Source: Solobacterium sp. (GTDB taxonomy: Bacteria > Bacillota_I > Bacilli_A > Erysipelotrichales > Erysipelotrichaceae). Taken from it: a stretch of 32,408 bases of DNA. Below the pieces are notes generated by a model that saw only the letters and a program-made list of their open reading frames with translations, was not told where the DNA came from and searched no databases. Position numbers and translations under genes: made by a program. This document shows, in pieces, positions 15,999-24,433 of the stretch (within the stretch, counting starts at the first letter, position 1; each line of letters opens with the position of its first letter). The DNA lies in the NCBI GenBank assembly GCA_017469355.1, contig JAFUGM010000024.1, forward strand, positions 1-32,408, read 5' to 3'.

Positions 15999-17132
15999 AT
16001 GAAAAAGATGTTCGAAACAATCCGGGATATTCTGCTTCCCGGACTCATGGTTCTAAGTATGGCGGCAGTCCTGGAAGGGATTGGCTACTGCCTTTGTCCT
16101 GCATCTATGCAGGGAGGGGAAATATTGACGCTGGCGAATCGGATTGGCTGGGTTCTTGTGCGGATTTCCGGCGCAGTGCTCAATAACAGCGGTCTCTTTC
16201 TTTCCTGTCTTGCCGGGGCGTCATGTTGTAAGGAAAAACTCACCGGGGCAGCCATCGGAATATCCGCTGGTCTCATTGGTCAATCGATTCAATCCACCCA
16301 GGCCCTGACGGTTCTTTCTGGCCGGGAGCTTTCTGAGCTTACTGCTGCGGCAGTGGATCTTTTTCCGTTAGCAGATGGGTTAGTATGTGGGATGATTGCT
16401 TCATGTATCGTGCAGAAATGGCATAGTTCAGGAACATCGGTTGTCCTTGGACTTCTTGGCTCTGCGGTGGCCAGTGCCGTGCTTCTGGGTATGCGTATTC
16501 TGCTATATCAGGGATTATATAGACTTGGCCAGGTGTGCCTGTTAACCGGGATGCCAGGAGCGGTACTGTATACCATACTCAACCGGCTGCTTTGCCCATT
16601 TCAGCTTCATCGTCCATTGAATCTTGCAGTACTTTCCAACCCCGTCTCAGGGGATCTGGTGCGCTTTTGGGCCAGAGAAACTGCTGGCGATCCTGGCCGA
16701 TATATGTCTGGCTTCTTTGCGCCGATGATCGCCGGGGTGCCAATGACCTGTTATTTCCTGGCTCGTCGTCTTCCTGAAACGAAGCGTTTCCAACGGATTG
16801 TGCTTCTTACCGCAGGAGCCGCATCTCTTATTGCAGGATTGAGCGAGCCGTTTGAATATCTGCTGTTATTCACCAGCCCGATCGGCTATGTGTGTTATGC
16901 ATTGTTATATGGGCTATTTGAACTGCTCAGCCTTGTGTCTGGGTTCCGGTCGGGGTTTGCCTGCTCAGGAGGGCTATCCGATCTGATTTTTTCTTCCCTC
17001 TATCCTGCCGCTTCTTCTACCTGGCTGATCATGCCGCTGGGAATTCTTGCGGGAGTGTTATTTCCTGTGGTACTGGGGAAGTTTATCACCTCGTATAATA
17101 TAGACAACAGAGAAACGGAGAAGATCATATGA
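15999..17132 (+). CDS. divergent PTS EIIC, glucose/N-acetylglucosamine superfamily
   Basis: A 377-residue membrane protein resembling the EIIC domain of NagE/PtsG. Shared landmarks are NRLLCPFQLHRPLN (the histidine-containing LHxxLN of the family), MSGFFAPMIAGVP, and GLSEPFEYLLLFTSPIGY in place of the family GxTEPxEFxFxFxxP. About ten hydrophobic segments are visible. No EIIB (CX3T-type cysteine domain) or EIIA of the glucose type is fused to it. It probably carries a sugar across the membrane, perhaps GlcNAc or a relative given nagA next door; this is inferred. The ATG lacks a ribosome-binding site; an in-frame TTG at 15981 is the alternative. Its stop overlaps the start of the EIIA gene. 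Confidence 0.8.
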   Translation: MKKMFETIRDILLPGLMVLSMAAVLEGIGYCLCPASMQGGEILTLANRIGWVLVRISGAVLNNSGLFLSCLAGASCCKEKLTGAAIGISAGLIGQSIQSTQALTVLSGRELSELTAAAVDLFPLADGLVCGMIASCIVQKWHSSGTSVVLGLLGSAVASAVLLGMRILLYQGLYRLGQVCLLTGMPGAVLYTILNRLLCPFQLHRPLNLAVLSNPVSGDLVRFWARETAGDPGRYMSGFFAPMIAGVPMTCYFLARRLPETKRFQRIVLLTAGAASLIAGLSEPFEYLLLFTSPIGYVCYALLYGLFELLSLVSGFRSGFACSGGLSDLIFSSLYPAASSTWLIMPLGILAGVLFPVVLGKFITSYNIDNRETEKII

Positions 17133-17551
17133 TTGGAATTGTTGTATGTGGCCATGGCCAGTTTGGCAGTATGATGGCTGGCGTTGTACGGCTTGTGATT
17201 GGAATGCCGAAAAACTTTGCTTATGCGGATTATCGTCAGGAAGATACGGCCGATGACTTTGAAGCACATCTGAATGCTGCAGTTCAGGAACTGGAAGATG
17301 ATTCCGAAGGGATTCTCTTTTTTACAGATCTTTCTCAGGGCACCCCATTCCGCACGGCAGTGGCATTAGCCAACGCTCATGCAGAACGGCATATCATCGT
17401 TCTTTCCGGCACAACGGTAGGCGCCTTGACGGAAACCTCCATTGCCAGAGGCTATATTCATGATATTGAAGTTCTCGCTGATCTTGCGGTGGAACACGGA
17501 AAGAAGGAAGTTATGCGTACAGAAACGCATATCGAGGAGAATCAGGAATGA
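17129..17551 (+). CDS. PTS EIIA, mannose-family type
   Basis: A 140-residue soluble phosphocarrier domain. It begins MIGIVVCGHGQFGSMMAG, where the first histidine of the GHG motif is the expected phosphorylation site of the ManX/AgaF EIIA fold. The second landmark is ILFFTDLSQGTPFRTAVALA near residues 55-75. It would accept phosphate from HPr and pass it to an EIIB, but none is encoded here. The start overlaps the EIIC stop (ATGA) and its own stop overlaps the next gene the same way, so the three are tightly coupled. Pairing a mannose-superfamily EIIA with a glucose-superfamily EIIC is unusual. Confidence 0.9.
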   Translation: MIGIVVCGHGQFGSMMAGVVRLVIGMPKNFAYADYRQEDTADDFEAHLNAAVQELEDDSEGILFFTDLSQGTPFRTAVALANAHAERHIIVLSGTTVGALTETSIARGYIHDIEVLADLAVEHGKKEVMRTETHIEENQE

Positions 17552-17985
17552 AGAAGCTGTCGGTACCAGGGCTTGTCGGATTGATCTTTTCGTTTGTCGG
17601 GCTTCTCTTTTATATCCTTTGCATAACCGTACTTCGTCATACGGAGCCATTTCTTCATTACATGTTTCTGATTCTTGGGGCGTTATTTGCGTCCATTGGT
17701 TTAGCGATGGTATATGGTGAATGGAAACGTCTGCGTGGGGAACAGGTAGCACGCAGGGAAGGAACACCCTATGATGCAGTGGTGGTCTCGGTAGAGATTA
17801 ACTTCAATGTCACAATGAATGATAAGCATCCCTGGTTTATCACCTGCCAGTTACAGGAGCCATTTTCCGGGAGTTTGAACACCTACGTCAGTCATGATGT
17901 CTTTGATCGGCCGCAATTGGAGCCGGGGGATATCGTACGCGTATATATCAAGGAATCGACCGGGGAATATTACGTCGATGTTTGA
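17548..17985 (+). CDS. two-helix membrane protein with C-terminal beta domain (DUF3592-like)
   Basis: A 145-residue protein with two hydrophobic helices (about residues 7-29 and 37-56), a short basic stretch WKRLRGEQ and a C-terminal soluble domain rich in beta strands. The pattern of the latter (AVVVSVEIN... FITCQLQEP... LEPGDIVRVYI) recalls DUF3592-type domains. Which side of the membrane the soluble domain faces is not clear; the Lys/Arg after helix 2 suggests the cytoplasm. It is coupled by ATGA overlap to the PTS EIIA gene, so it may assist the transporter, but I cannot name a function. Confidence 0.75.
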   Translation: MKKLSVPGLVGLIFSFVGLLFYILCITVLRHTEPFLHYMFLILGALFASIGLAMVYGEWKRLRGEQVARREGTPYDAVVVSVEINFNVTMNDKHPWFITCQLQEPFSGSLNTYVSHDVFDRPQLEPGDIVRVYIKESTGEYYVDV

Positions 17986-18007
17986 GCCTAAAAATCACTT
18001 GAAACGA

Positions 18008-18016
18008 TGGTAAAAT
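18008..18016 (+). promoter_or_regulatory. candidate extended -10 promoter of ZnuA-like gene
   Basis: TGGTAAAAT sits 36 bases before ATG 18053, with AAAGGAG as ribosome-binding site. The -35 is not clear. Confidence 0.45.
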
Positions 18017-18052
18017 AACTCCGGACAGCATTGGGAGAAAGGAGCCGTATTG

Positions 18053-19183
18053 ATGAAACGTACCGTGATGAAATTGTTATCTGTCATTCTGGCGGTCACG
18101 CTGCTTTCTGCCTGCGCACCAGAGCGCTCCGGCATTGCTTATACAGTTTATCCGGTAGGGTTTCTTGTTGAACGGATGACAGGCGGATCCATTCCTTCCG
18201 AATCCATTCAGGAAGATGTGATTGTTCAGCGGGCGACGATCCGTGAAGACTGGGAAGAGGTGCTTTCCTCTGCTGCAGTTTTCCTGCATATCGGCCAGCT
18301 GGAACCATATTATGCGATGTACAGCAGAGACTATGCCTCGCTCGTGCCGGATCTGATTGACCTGTCCGTCATGAATGCGGTCTATGATTTCCGCCGGTAT
18401 ACAGAAGTGAATTCCGATGGGGAGATTACCTTTATAGAAAGCCCATATTACCGTGGGGAAGAGTTCGATCTGATCGATACCGACAGCCGGGATCTCTACC
18501 TCTGGATGGATCCGATTGCGATGTTGTCGATGGCACGGGATGTAAGGGACTGGCTGATCTCTGCCTATCCCGATGAACAGGCGGCCTTTGAGTCGAACTT
18601 TGAACTGCTGGAAAATGATCTGATTAATCTCGATGCCCAATACCAGGCGCTTGCGACATCCAATGAAGTCAACGAGCGTCAGATCAAGTTTGTGACGATG
18701 ACCGCAAGCTTTGGGAACTGGCAGAAGACGTATGGCTTTCAAGTGTATCCAGTCATTCTGTCGAAATATGGGGCACTTCCCAATGAAGCGCAGTTGGAAC
18801 TGATTGAAAAACGAATCAAAGACGATGATGTTCAATACATTGTCTATGAATCCAATATGACCCAGGATATGATCAGCCTCTTCAATCGAATTGAAGATGA
18901 TCTGTCACTGACCCGGGTGGAACTCAGTAATCTTTCGAGCCTGACAGAGGCAGACAAAGAGGCGGGAAAGGATTATCTGTCCATCATGTATGAGAACCTT
19001 GCGGTACTTGAAACGATGGCGGCTGACCGCACCGAATTGCCAGAGATCAGTGAAGAGGATCCTGAAGGTGATGCGAATGTGATCAGTGAACTTCCTGAAC
19101 CGGAGGAAGTGGAACAGGCTCTGACCTGGGAAGAGGCGTACAGCACGCCATCCCCGGAAGAGGAGAACACAGATAAAGGATAA
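18053..19183 (+). CDS. ZnuA/TroA-like lipoprotein lacking canonical metal histidines
   Basis: A 376-residue lipoprotein: a signal peptide ends in lipobox LLSAC, with Cys21 as the lipid anchor, so it is tethered outside the membrane. The body matches the cluster-9 metal-binding fold: AVFLHIGQLEPYY, DLYLWMDP (147-154) where family members have a His two residues before the Trp, TASFG where they have HDAFG, and VYESN where they have the VEPQ-type acidic ligand. All three family histidine ligands appear replaced. A Glu/Pro-rich acidic tail fills about residues 325-376. No ZnuB or ZnuC gene is adjacent. Start ATG 18053 is chosen for AAAGGAG upstream, not TTG 18050. Ligand and role are unknown; a structural or non-metal role is possible. 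Confidence 0.8.
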   Translation: MKRTVMKLLSVILAVTLLSACAPERSGIAYTVYPVGFLVERMTGGSIPSESIQEDVIVQRATIREDWEEVLSSAAVFLHIGQLEPYYAMYSRDYASLVPDLIDLSVMNAVYDFRRYTEVNSDGEITFIESPYYRGEEFDLIDTDSRDLYLWMDPIAMLSMARDVRDWLISAYPDEQAAFESNFELLENDLINLDAQYQALATSNEVNERQIKFVTMTASFGNWQKTYGFQVYPVILSKYGALPNEAQLELIEKRIKDDDVQYIVYESNMTQDMISLFNRIEDDLSLTRVELSNLSSLTEADKEAGKDYLSIMYENLAVLETMAADRTELPEISEEDPEGDANVISELPEPEEVEQALTWEEAYSTPSPEEENTDKG

Positions 19184-19184
19184 T

Positions 19185-19206
19185 GCCCGTGAACAGCGGG
19201 CTTTTT
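19185..19206 (+). terminator. rho-independent terminator before polA
   Basis: Stem GCCCGT/GCGGGC with one G-T pair, a five-base loop, then TTTTT. Confidence 0.8.
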
Positions 19207-19225
19207 CCGCATGATGGAGAAGATT

Positions 19226-21835
19226 ATGAAAAAACTGTTACTCGTTGATGGAAACGCCATGTTGTTTCGGGCATATTATGCGACTGCCTATGGCACGAAG
19301 ATGACAAGCAGTCAGGGACTTCCGACTAATGCGGTATTCGGCTTTGCGAATATGCTGCAGAAAGCGATGGATCTGGTTCAGCCGGACAGTATTCTGGTTG
19401 CGTTTGACGCTGGGAAGCATACCTTCCGTCATGAACTCTATGCGGAGTATAAAGGTGGCCGGAAACCGGCACCGGATGATCTGGTGCCGCAGTTTCAGAT
19501 GGTGCGGGATTACCTGGATGCCTATCATATCCGTTGGGTAGAACGGAAGGATATTGAAGCGGATGATCTGATCGGTTCCTATTCCAAACAGTCGGAAGGC
19601 TGGCAGACCATCATTTTTTCCAGTGACCGGGATCTGCTTCAGCTGATCGATGAAGATACCACCGTGATGTTAATGAAAAAGGGAATCACGGAAATGGCGG
19701 AGATGAACGAAGAAGCGCTGAAGGAAGAGATGGGTATCCGTCCGTTACAGATCATTGATCTGAAGGGATTGATGGGAGACCATTCGGATAATATTCCCGG
19801 GATCCCCGGAATCGGGGAAAAGACCGCGTTAAAGTTGTTATATGAATATGACTCCGTGGAAAATGTACTGGCCCATGGGGAAGAACTGAAAGGTGCGCTG
19901 GGAAAGAAAGTGCGGGAAGGGAAAGAATCTGCACTCCTGTCCAAGACACTTGCGACGATTCGTACCGATGTTGAACTTGAGTTTGGGGCGGAGGAATGCG
20001 AATTTCATCCGGATTATTCCTCTCTGGTTAAATTCTTTGAAAGTCTTGATATGCGCATGTTGGCAGGAAGATATAAAGAGCTTGCGGCAGATTCCCAGAC
20101 GGAAGTGGAAGTTCAGGAGCCTGCACAGATCATGGAGCGGGTTACAGCTCTGCCTGAATCCATGAAAGGGCGCGATCTTTCGATTTACTTTGATGCGGAT
20201 AAGGAAGTCTTCTATCTTGCGGAATTACGAGGAGTCGTGGTTTACGATGGAACGCGCGCAGTATATCTGGAACTGAATGATGCTTTAAAGGATGAGGTGC
20301 TCAAAGCGGAGCTAAGTTCAAAGGAACATCTGAGAATCGGCTTTGACATTAAGAAAAACATGCATTTCTCTGCCCGTCATGAATTGCCGGTGAATTACAG
20401 CGATGATGTGATGATCATGGCGAATCTCTGTGATTCCACGCTTACCTCTTCGGAAAAGATTCTTGAAAAGTATGGGCTTTCCACATCTCGCAGCTATGAG
20501 GAGATTTATGGAACACCTGGCCGCCCAAGACTCGCTGATCCAAATGAATCGATGGTCTATGCCTGTGAGCGGGCGATTCAGATTCGTACATTATATGATC
20601 TTCTGATCAATGATCTTCAGGAAGAGCAGTTATCAAAGCTGTATCGGGAGATGGAACTTCCCTTAACTTCCATTCTCTTTGATATGGAAGAAACCGGTGT
20701 CATCTGTGACCGGACGGTGCTGGAATCCGTCGCATCCGATATGAAGAAACAGGTGGATGAACTGCAGGCGCAGATCTATGATCAGGCGGGCCATGAGTTC
20801 AACATCAACAGTCCCAAGCAGCTTGCGGTTGTGCTTTATGATGAACTTGGACTTCCCTCTGGAAAAAAGCGCAGCACGGGAGCGGATGTGCTGGAGAAAC
20901 TGAAAGAGGATCATCCGATCATTGGCTCTCTGCTTTCCTATCGTAAACTGCAGAAGATCTACAGCACCTATGCGGAAGGTCTGCAGAAATACATTCGTCC
21001 CGATGGCCGGATTCATACGTTATATAACCAGTGTGCTACTCAGACAGGACGGCTTTCTTCCAGCGATCCCAACCTTCAGAACATCAGTGTAAGAGATGAG
21101 CAGGGACGGATTATCCGCCGTGCCTTTCTCCCGGAACCTGGGCATGTATTGTTATCCAGCGATTATCATCAGATTGAACTCCGCATGCTTGCGAGTATGG
21201 CGGAGGAAGACTCCATGATTGATGCCTTCAACCACGACATCGATATTCACACCAAGACCGCAATGGATGTGTTTGGTGTGGAACAGGAGGATGTCACAAA
21301 GGAAATGCGCCGGCGGGCAAAGACCGTAAATTTCGGAATTGTTTATGGTATTTCGGATTTCGGTCTGGGCGAACAGCTCGGCATTTCCCGCAGGGAAGCG
21401 AATGAATTCATCGAGACCTATTACGCAAGGTTTCCGAAGATCCGTACCTATATGGATTCTCTGGTGCAGTTCTGTGAAGAACATGGCTATGTGCTGACTA
21501 TATGCGGACGCAGACGCTCCATTCCTGAAATCAAGGATAAGAACCGGATGGTTCGTGAATTCGGAAAGCGGGCTGCGATGAATGCGCCGATTCAGGGAAG
21601 CGCTGCGGATCTTATCAAGATCGCCATGATTCATATCGATCAGATGATGAAGGAAGCCGGTGTAAAGTCACAGATGATTCTTCAGGTGCACGATGAACTG
21701 ATCTTTGATGTGCCGCAAGAGGAAGTGGAACAGATGAAACAGCTGGTCATTGAAGGCATGGTTAAGGCGATGAGCCTGAAGGTGCCTTTAACGGTTGAGT
21801 GTTCCATCGGCAATGACTGGTATGAGGCGAAATAA
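19226..21835 (+). CDS. polA: DNA polymerase I
   Basis: PolA fills gaps and removes RNA primers in replication and repair. The 869 residues have three parts. The 5' nuclease domain has LLLVDGNAMLFRAYYA and the acidic sites KDIEADDLIG and FSSDRDLLQLID, with the HSDNIPGIPGIG helix-hairpin. The middle 3' exonuclease-like domain lacks the catalytic acidic motifs, as in many Bacillota. The polymerase domain has motif A DYHQIELRML, where family members usually have DYSQIELR, motif B RRAKTVNFGIVYG and motif C QVHDELIFDV. ATG 19226 has GGAG six bases upstream, whereas the ATGs at 19211 and 19214 have no site and crowd the terminator. The stop overlaps the mutM start. Confidence 0.98.
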   Translation: MKKLLLVDGNAMLFRAYYATAYGTKMTSSQGLPTNAVFGFANMLQKAMDLVQPDSILVAFDAGKHTFRHELYAEYKGGRKPAPDDLVPQFQMVRDYLDAYHIRWVERKDIEADDLIGSYSKQSEGWQTIIFSSDRDLLQLIDEDTTVMLMKKGITEMAEMNEEALKEEMGIRPLQIIDLKGLMGDHSDNIPGIPGIGEKTALKLLYEYDSVENVLAHGEELKGALGKKVREGKESALLSKTLATIRTDVELEFGAEECEFHPDYSSLVKFFESLDMRMLAGRYKELAADSQTEVEVQEPAQIMERVTALPESMKGRDLSIYFDADKEVFYLAELRGVVVYDGTRAVYLELNDALKDEVLKAELSSKEHLRIGFDIKKNMHFSARHELPVNYSDDVMIMANLCDSTLTSSEKILEKYGLSTSRSYEEIYGTPGRPRLADPNESMVYACERAIQIRTLYDLLINDLQEEQLSKLYREMELPLTSILFDMEETGVICDRTVLESVASDMKKQVDELQAQIYDQAGHEFNINSPKQLAVVLYDELGLPSGKKRSTGADVLEKLKEDHPIIGSLLSYRKLQKIYSTYAEGLQKYIRPDGRIHTLYNQCATQTGRLSSSDPNLQNISVRDEQGRIIRRAFLPEPGHVLLSSDYHQIELRMLASMAEEDSMIDAFNHDIDIHTKTAMDVFGVEQEDVTKEMRRRAKTVNFGIVYGISDFGLGEQLGISRREANEFIETYYARFPKIRTYMDSLVQFCEEHGYVLTICGRRRSIPEIKDKNRMVREFGKRAAMNAPIQGSAADLIKIAMIHIDQMMKEAGVKSQMILQVHDELIFDVPQEEVEQMKQLVIEGMVKAMSLKVPLTVECSIGNDWYEAK

Positions 21836-22641
21836 TGCCGGAATTACCTGAAGTAGAAACCGTATTGCGTACGCTGGAGAAGAAGATTGCGGGGGAAGAG
21901 ATTCTTGGTGTTGCCGTCCGGTATCCCAAGATGATTGACCGCAGTCCCGAAGCGTTTGCGCAGAAGCTTATCGGAAAACATTTCCTGCAGTTTGAACGCA
22001 GAGGAAAGTATCTTCTCTTTGGCATGGAAGATGTTGTGTTGTGCTCTCATCTGCGGATGGAAGGAAAGTACTGGATTCTTCCCGAAGATGCGCCCCTGGA
22101 CCGTCATACGCATGTCATCTTTGAACTGGCAGATGGGCGTCAGCTACGCTATCACGACACCCGCAAATTTGGCCGTATGGAGTTACTGGAACCTGACTTT
22201 GACCGCAGAACATTCCATGGGTTAGGACCAGAGCCGTTTTCTCCAGAGTGGAATGGGGCATATCTTTATCGCATTGTAAAGCAGCGCTCTACCCCGATCA
22301 AAAGCCTTCTGCTTGATCAGAGTGTCGTGGCGGGAATTGGAAATATCTACGCCGATGAAATTCTCTTTGCGTGTGGGATCCGCCCGCGGGTTTCCTCCCG
22401 ACGATTAACAAAAACGCAGTGCGAAGCGATTGTCGAAGCGACCAGGGATATCCTGTCTCGGGCGATTCAGGCAGGAGGAACCACGATTCGCTCCTATACC
22501 TCTTCCCTTGGCGTGAGCGGATTGTTTCAGCTGTCCTGCAATGTTCATGCGCAAAAGACCTGTCAACAGTGTGGGCAGATGATTAAAATAGTAAGAGTAG
22601 GCGGACGATCCTCATATTATTGTCCGCGCTGTCAGAAGTAA
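21835..22641 (+). CDS. mutM: formamidopyrimidine-DNA glycosylase
   Basis: MutM (Fpg) excises oxidised purines such as 8-oxoguanine. The 268 residues begin with the catalytic MPELPEVETV (proline 2 nucleophile after Met removal, plus the conserved glutamate), contain the HLRMEGKY lysine region, and end in a zinc finger with cysteines in HAQKTCQQCG and YYCPRCQK. The order polA-mutM-coaE is a common Bacillota arrangement. The ATG shares one base with the polA stop, with GAGG six bases before it, so translation is coupled. Confidence 0.98.
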   Translation: MPELPEVETVLRTLEKKIAGEEILGVAVRYPKMIDRSPEAFAQKLIGKHFLQFERRGKYLLFGMEDVVLCSHLRMEGKYWILPEDAPLDRHTHVIFELADGRQLRYHDTRKFGRMELLEPDFDRRTFHGLGPEPFSPEWNGAYLYRIVKQRSTPIKSLLLDQSVVAGIGNIYADEILFACGIRPRVSSRRLTKTQCEAIVEATRDILSRAIQAGGTTIRSYTSSLGVSGLFQLSCNVHAQKTCQQCGQMIKIVRVGGRSSYYCPRCQK

Positions 22642-22644
22642 TTT

Positions 22645-23244
22645 ATGAAGAAAATCGGAATTACCGGCACAATTGCATCGGGAAAAACCACGGTGTCCAT
22701 TCTGCTTCGCAGAAAGGGTTACCGTGTATTTGACTGTGATGGCTATACCCGTTCCCTGTATCTGCCTGGCCAGCCTGTTTATGAAGCAATCGTAGATACC
22801 TTTGGGGAAGATATTCTCGATGGGCAGGGAGAAATTGATCGGGCTTCTCTTGCGGGAATTGTATTTTCCAATGAAGAGGCTCGCGTGAAATTGAATTCCA
22901 TCGTACATCCTGCTGTATTAGCAGGCATGGAACGATTCTTTTTCAACCATCAGGAAGAGCCGCTCGTCTTTGCGGAGGTGCCGTTATTATTTGAGGCTCA
23001 TATGGAATCTGCTGTGGATGAAATTCTTGTTGTGGCGTGTGAACACGATACTGCGATTCAGCGGATGAAGGAAGATCGCGGCTACAGCGAAGAAGAGGCG
23101 GAGCGGCGTTATCAGGCAATGGTTCATCCTTCCTTACAGAAGGAACAGGCACACTATGTCATATTGAATGACGGTACGCTTTCGGAGCTTAACGATAAGG
23201 TGATTGCCTGGTTAGAACAGATGGAGGACAGCCATGTCTCTTAA
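22645..23244 (+). CDS. coaE: dephospho-CoA kinase
   Basis: CoaE performs the last step of coenzyme A synthesis. The 199-residue P-loop kinase has GTIASGKTT (Walker A, residues 8-16), CDGYTRSLY, a PLLFEAH segment with the substrate site, and RMKEDRGYSEEEAERR in the lid region. It begins three bases after the mutM stop, and its own 3' end overlaps dnaB by 11 bases. No strong ribosome-binding site is seen, which suggests coupling to mutM. Confidence 0.97.
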   Translation: MKKIGITGTIASGKTTVSILLRRKGYRVFDCDGYTRSLYLPGQPVYEAIVDTFGEDILDGQGEIDRASLAGIVFSNEEARVKLNSIVHPAVLAGMERFFFNHQEEPLVFAEVPLLFEAHMESAVDEILVVACEHDTAIQRMKEDRGYSEEEAERRYQAMVHPSLQKEQAHYVILNDGTLSELNDKVIAWLEQMEDSHVS

Positions 23245-24433
23245 GGCAAAAGATGTCTACCGGGTAGAAACCGGATTGAATCTTGGGGAAGATGCGCTTT
23301 CTTCTCTGATTACGCTGTATCTTCCGATTATCGGGAAGGATGCGGTTTTACTGTACCTGCTGCTTCACAGTGAAGGTCGGCTTCAGCGTACCCAGGAATC
23401 TCACAGCCGCTTATGTGATCTGCTTGGAATGCGGGTGGAAGAGATTGAAGCAGCCCGGATTCATCTGGAAGAATATCTGTTATTGCGGTGCTACGAGCAG
23501 GAAGGGGAAACCAGAAATTCCTATATTTATCACCTGAATGCGCCGCTTCCTTCGGAAAGCTTTCTTTCCAGCCGGGAATTCTATGCGATGTATGTTCATG
23601 CGGCAGGAGCGAAACAGGCAGAGGCCAGCGCCGCAAAGTTTTTTTCCGGAGCGATCCCGACCGGCGGATTCCGCGATATCACTTCCGCCGTGCGCCGGCT
23701 TCCTTCGGAGCGGGATGTCGAGGCTGCGGTAAGTTTTCAGAAAGTCTCGCCAAAGTATGCATTTTCCCGGGATGATATCGATATCAACTTCGACTATGAG
23801 AAGTTTTTCGCTACGACGACGGATGTTGTTTTTCCCAATATTCTGCGCACCCGCAGTAACCTGGAGGAGATTGGCCGATTAGCGACGTTATATGGCCTCT
23901 CTGCAGATCGAATGCGGATTCTGGTTGGCCATTGTGTAACATTGAATCCGGTGAGTCTGGATCTGGAACGGCTCCGCCATGCGGCAAGTTCCGCCGTGCC
24001 GGATGTTACGACCGCAAAGGATCCTTATGCGCTCCCTCCGGGTTCCTTCCTCATGGCGAAACAGAATGGCGCATTGGTTTCTCAAGCGGATAAGAAGATT
24101 CTTGATCGATTGTCTTCGGAGATGCATTTCTCCAATGAAGTCATTAATATCATGATCGAATATATTCTGAAGATTTCTGATAATCGCCTGAACAGCCGCT
24201 TTGTGGATATGGTGGCAGGCGAGTGGGCAAGAGATGGTGTAAAAACGAGAGAAGATGCCCTGGCAGAAACACAGAAAAAGAAGATCAGCGGACGAAAGAA
24301 ACAGGATGTGCTTCCTTCCTATTACAACGCAGATCCAGGCAGGACATCGGATGCCCGTCCTGCCAGCGCAGAGGAAGTGGAAGCTGCCCGAAGAATTCTG
24401 AAGCAGTCTGGAAAGGGGAATGAACATGGATGA
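23234..24433 (+). CDS. dnaB: replication initiation and membrane attachment protein DnaB
   Basis: This is the Firmicutes DnaB, not the replicative helicase. It helps load the helicase at oriC and restart sites with DnaD and DnaI. The 399 residues have an N-terminal winged-helix-like region (about 1-115) and a C-terminal DnaB/DnaD domain around 290-345, with SNEVINIMIEYILKISDNRL and FVDMVAGEWARDGVKT. The gene begins with GGAGG before the ATG, inside the coaE end, and is followed by dnaI. The order coaE-dnaB-dnaI is consistent with a loader operon. Confidence 0.92.
   Translation: MSLKAKDVYRVETGLNLGEDALSSLITLYLPIIGKDAVLLYLLLHSEGRLQRTQESHSRLCDLLGMRVEEIEAARIHLEEYLLLRCYEQEGETRNSYIYHLNAPLPSESFLSSREFYAMYVHAAGAKQAEASAAKFFSGAIPTGGFRDITSAVRRLPSERDVEAAVSFQKVSPKYAFSRDDIDINFDYEKFFATTTDVVFPNILRTRSNLEEIGRLATLYGLSADRMRILVGHCVTLNPVSLDLERLRHAASSAVPDVTTAKDPYALPPGSFLMAKQNGALVSQADKKILDRLSSEMHFSNEVINIMIEYILKISDNRLNSRFVDMVAGEWARDGVKTREDALAETQKKKISGRKKQDVLPSYYNADPGRTSDARPASAEEVEAARRILKQSGKGNEHG

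Noticed and set aside
18077-18835. Minus-strand open frame of 252 codons opposite the ZnuA-like gene
   Set aside because: The sense frame has a signal peptide, lipobox and family fold; the antisense frame has none and no start signal.
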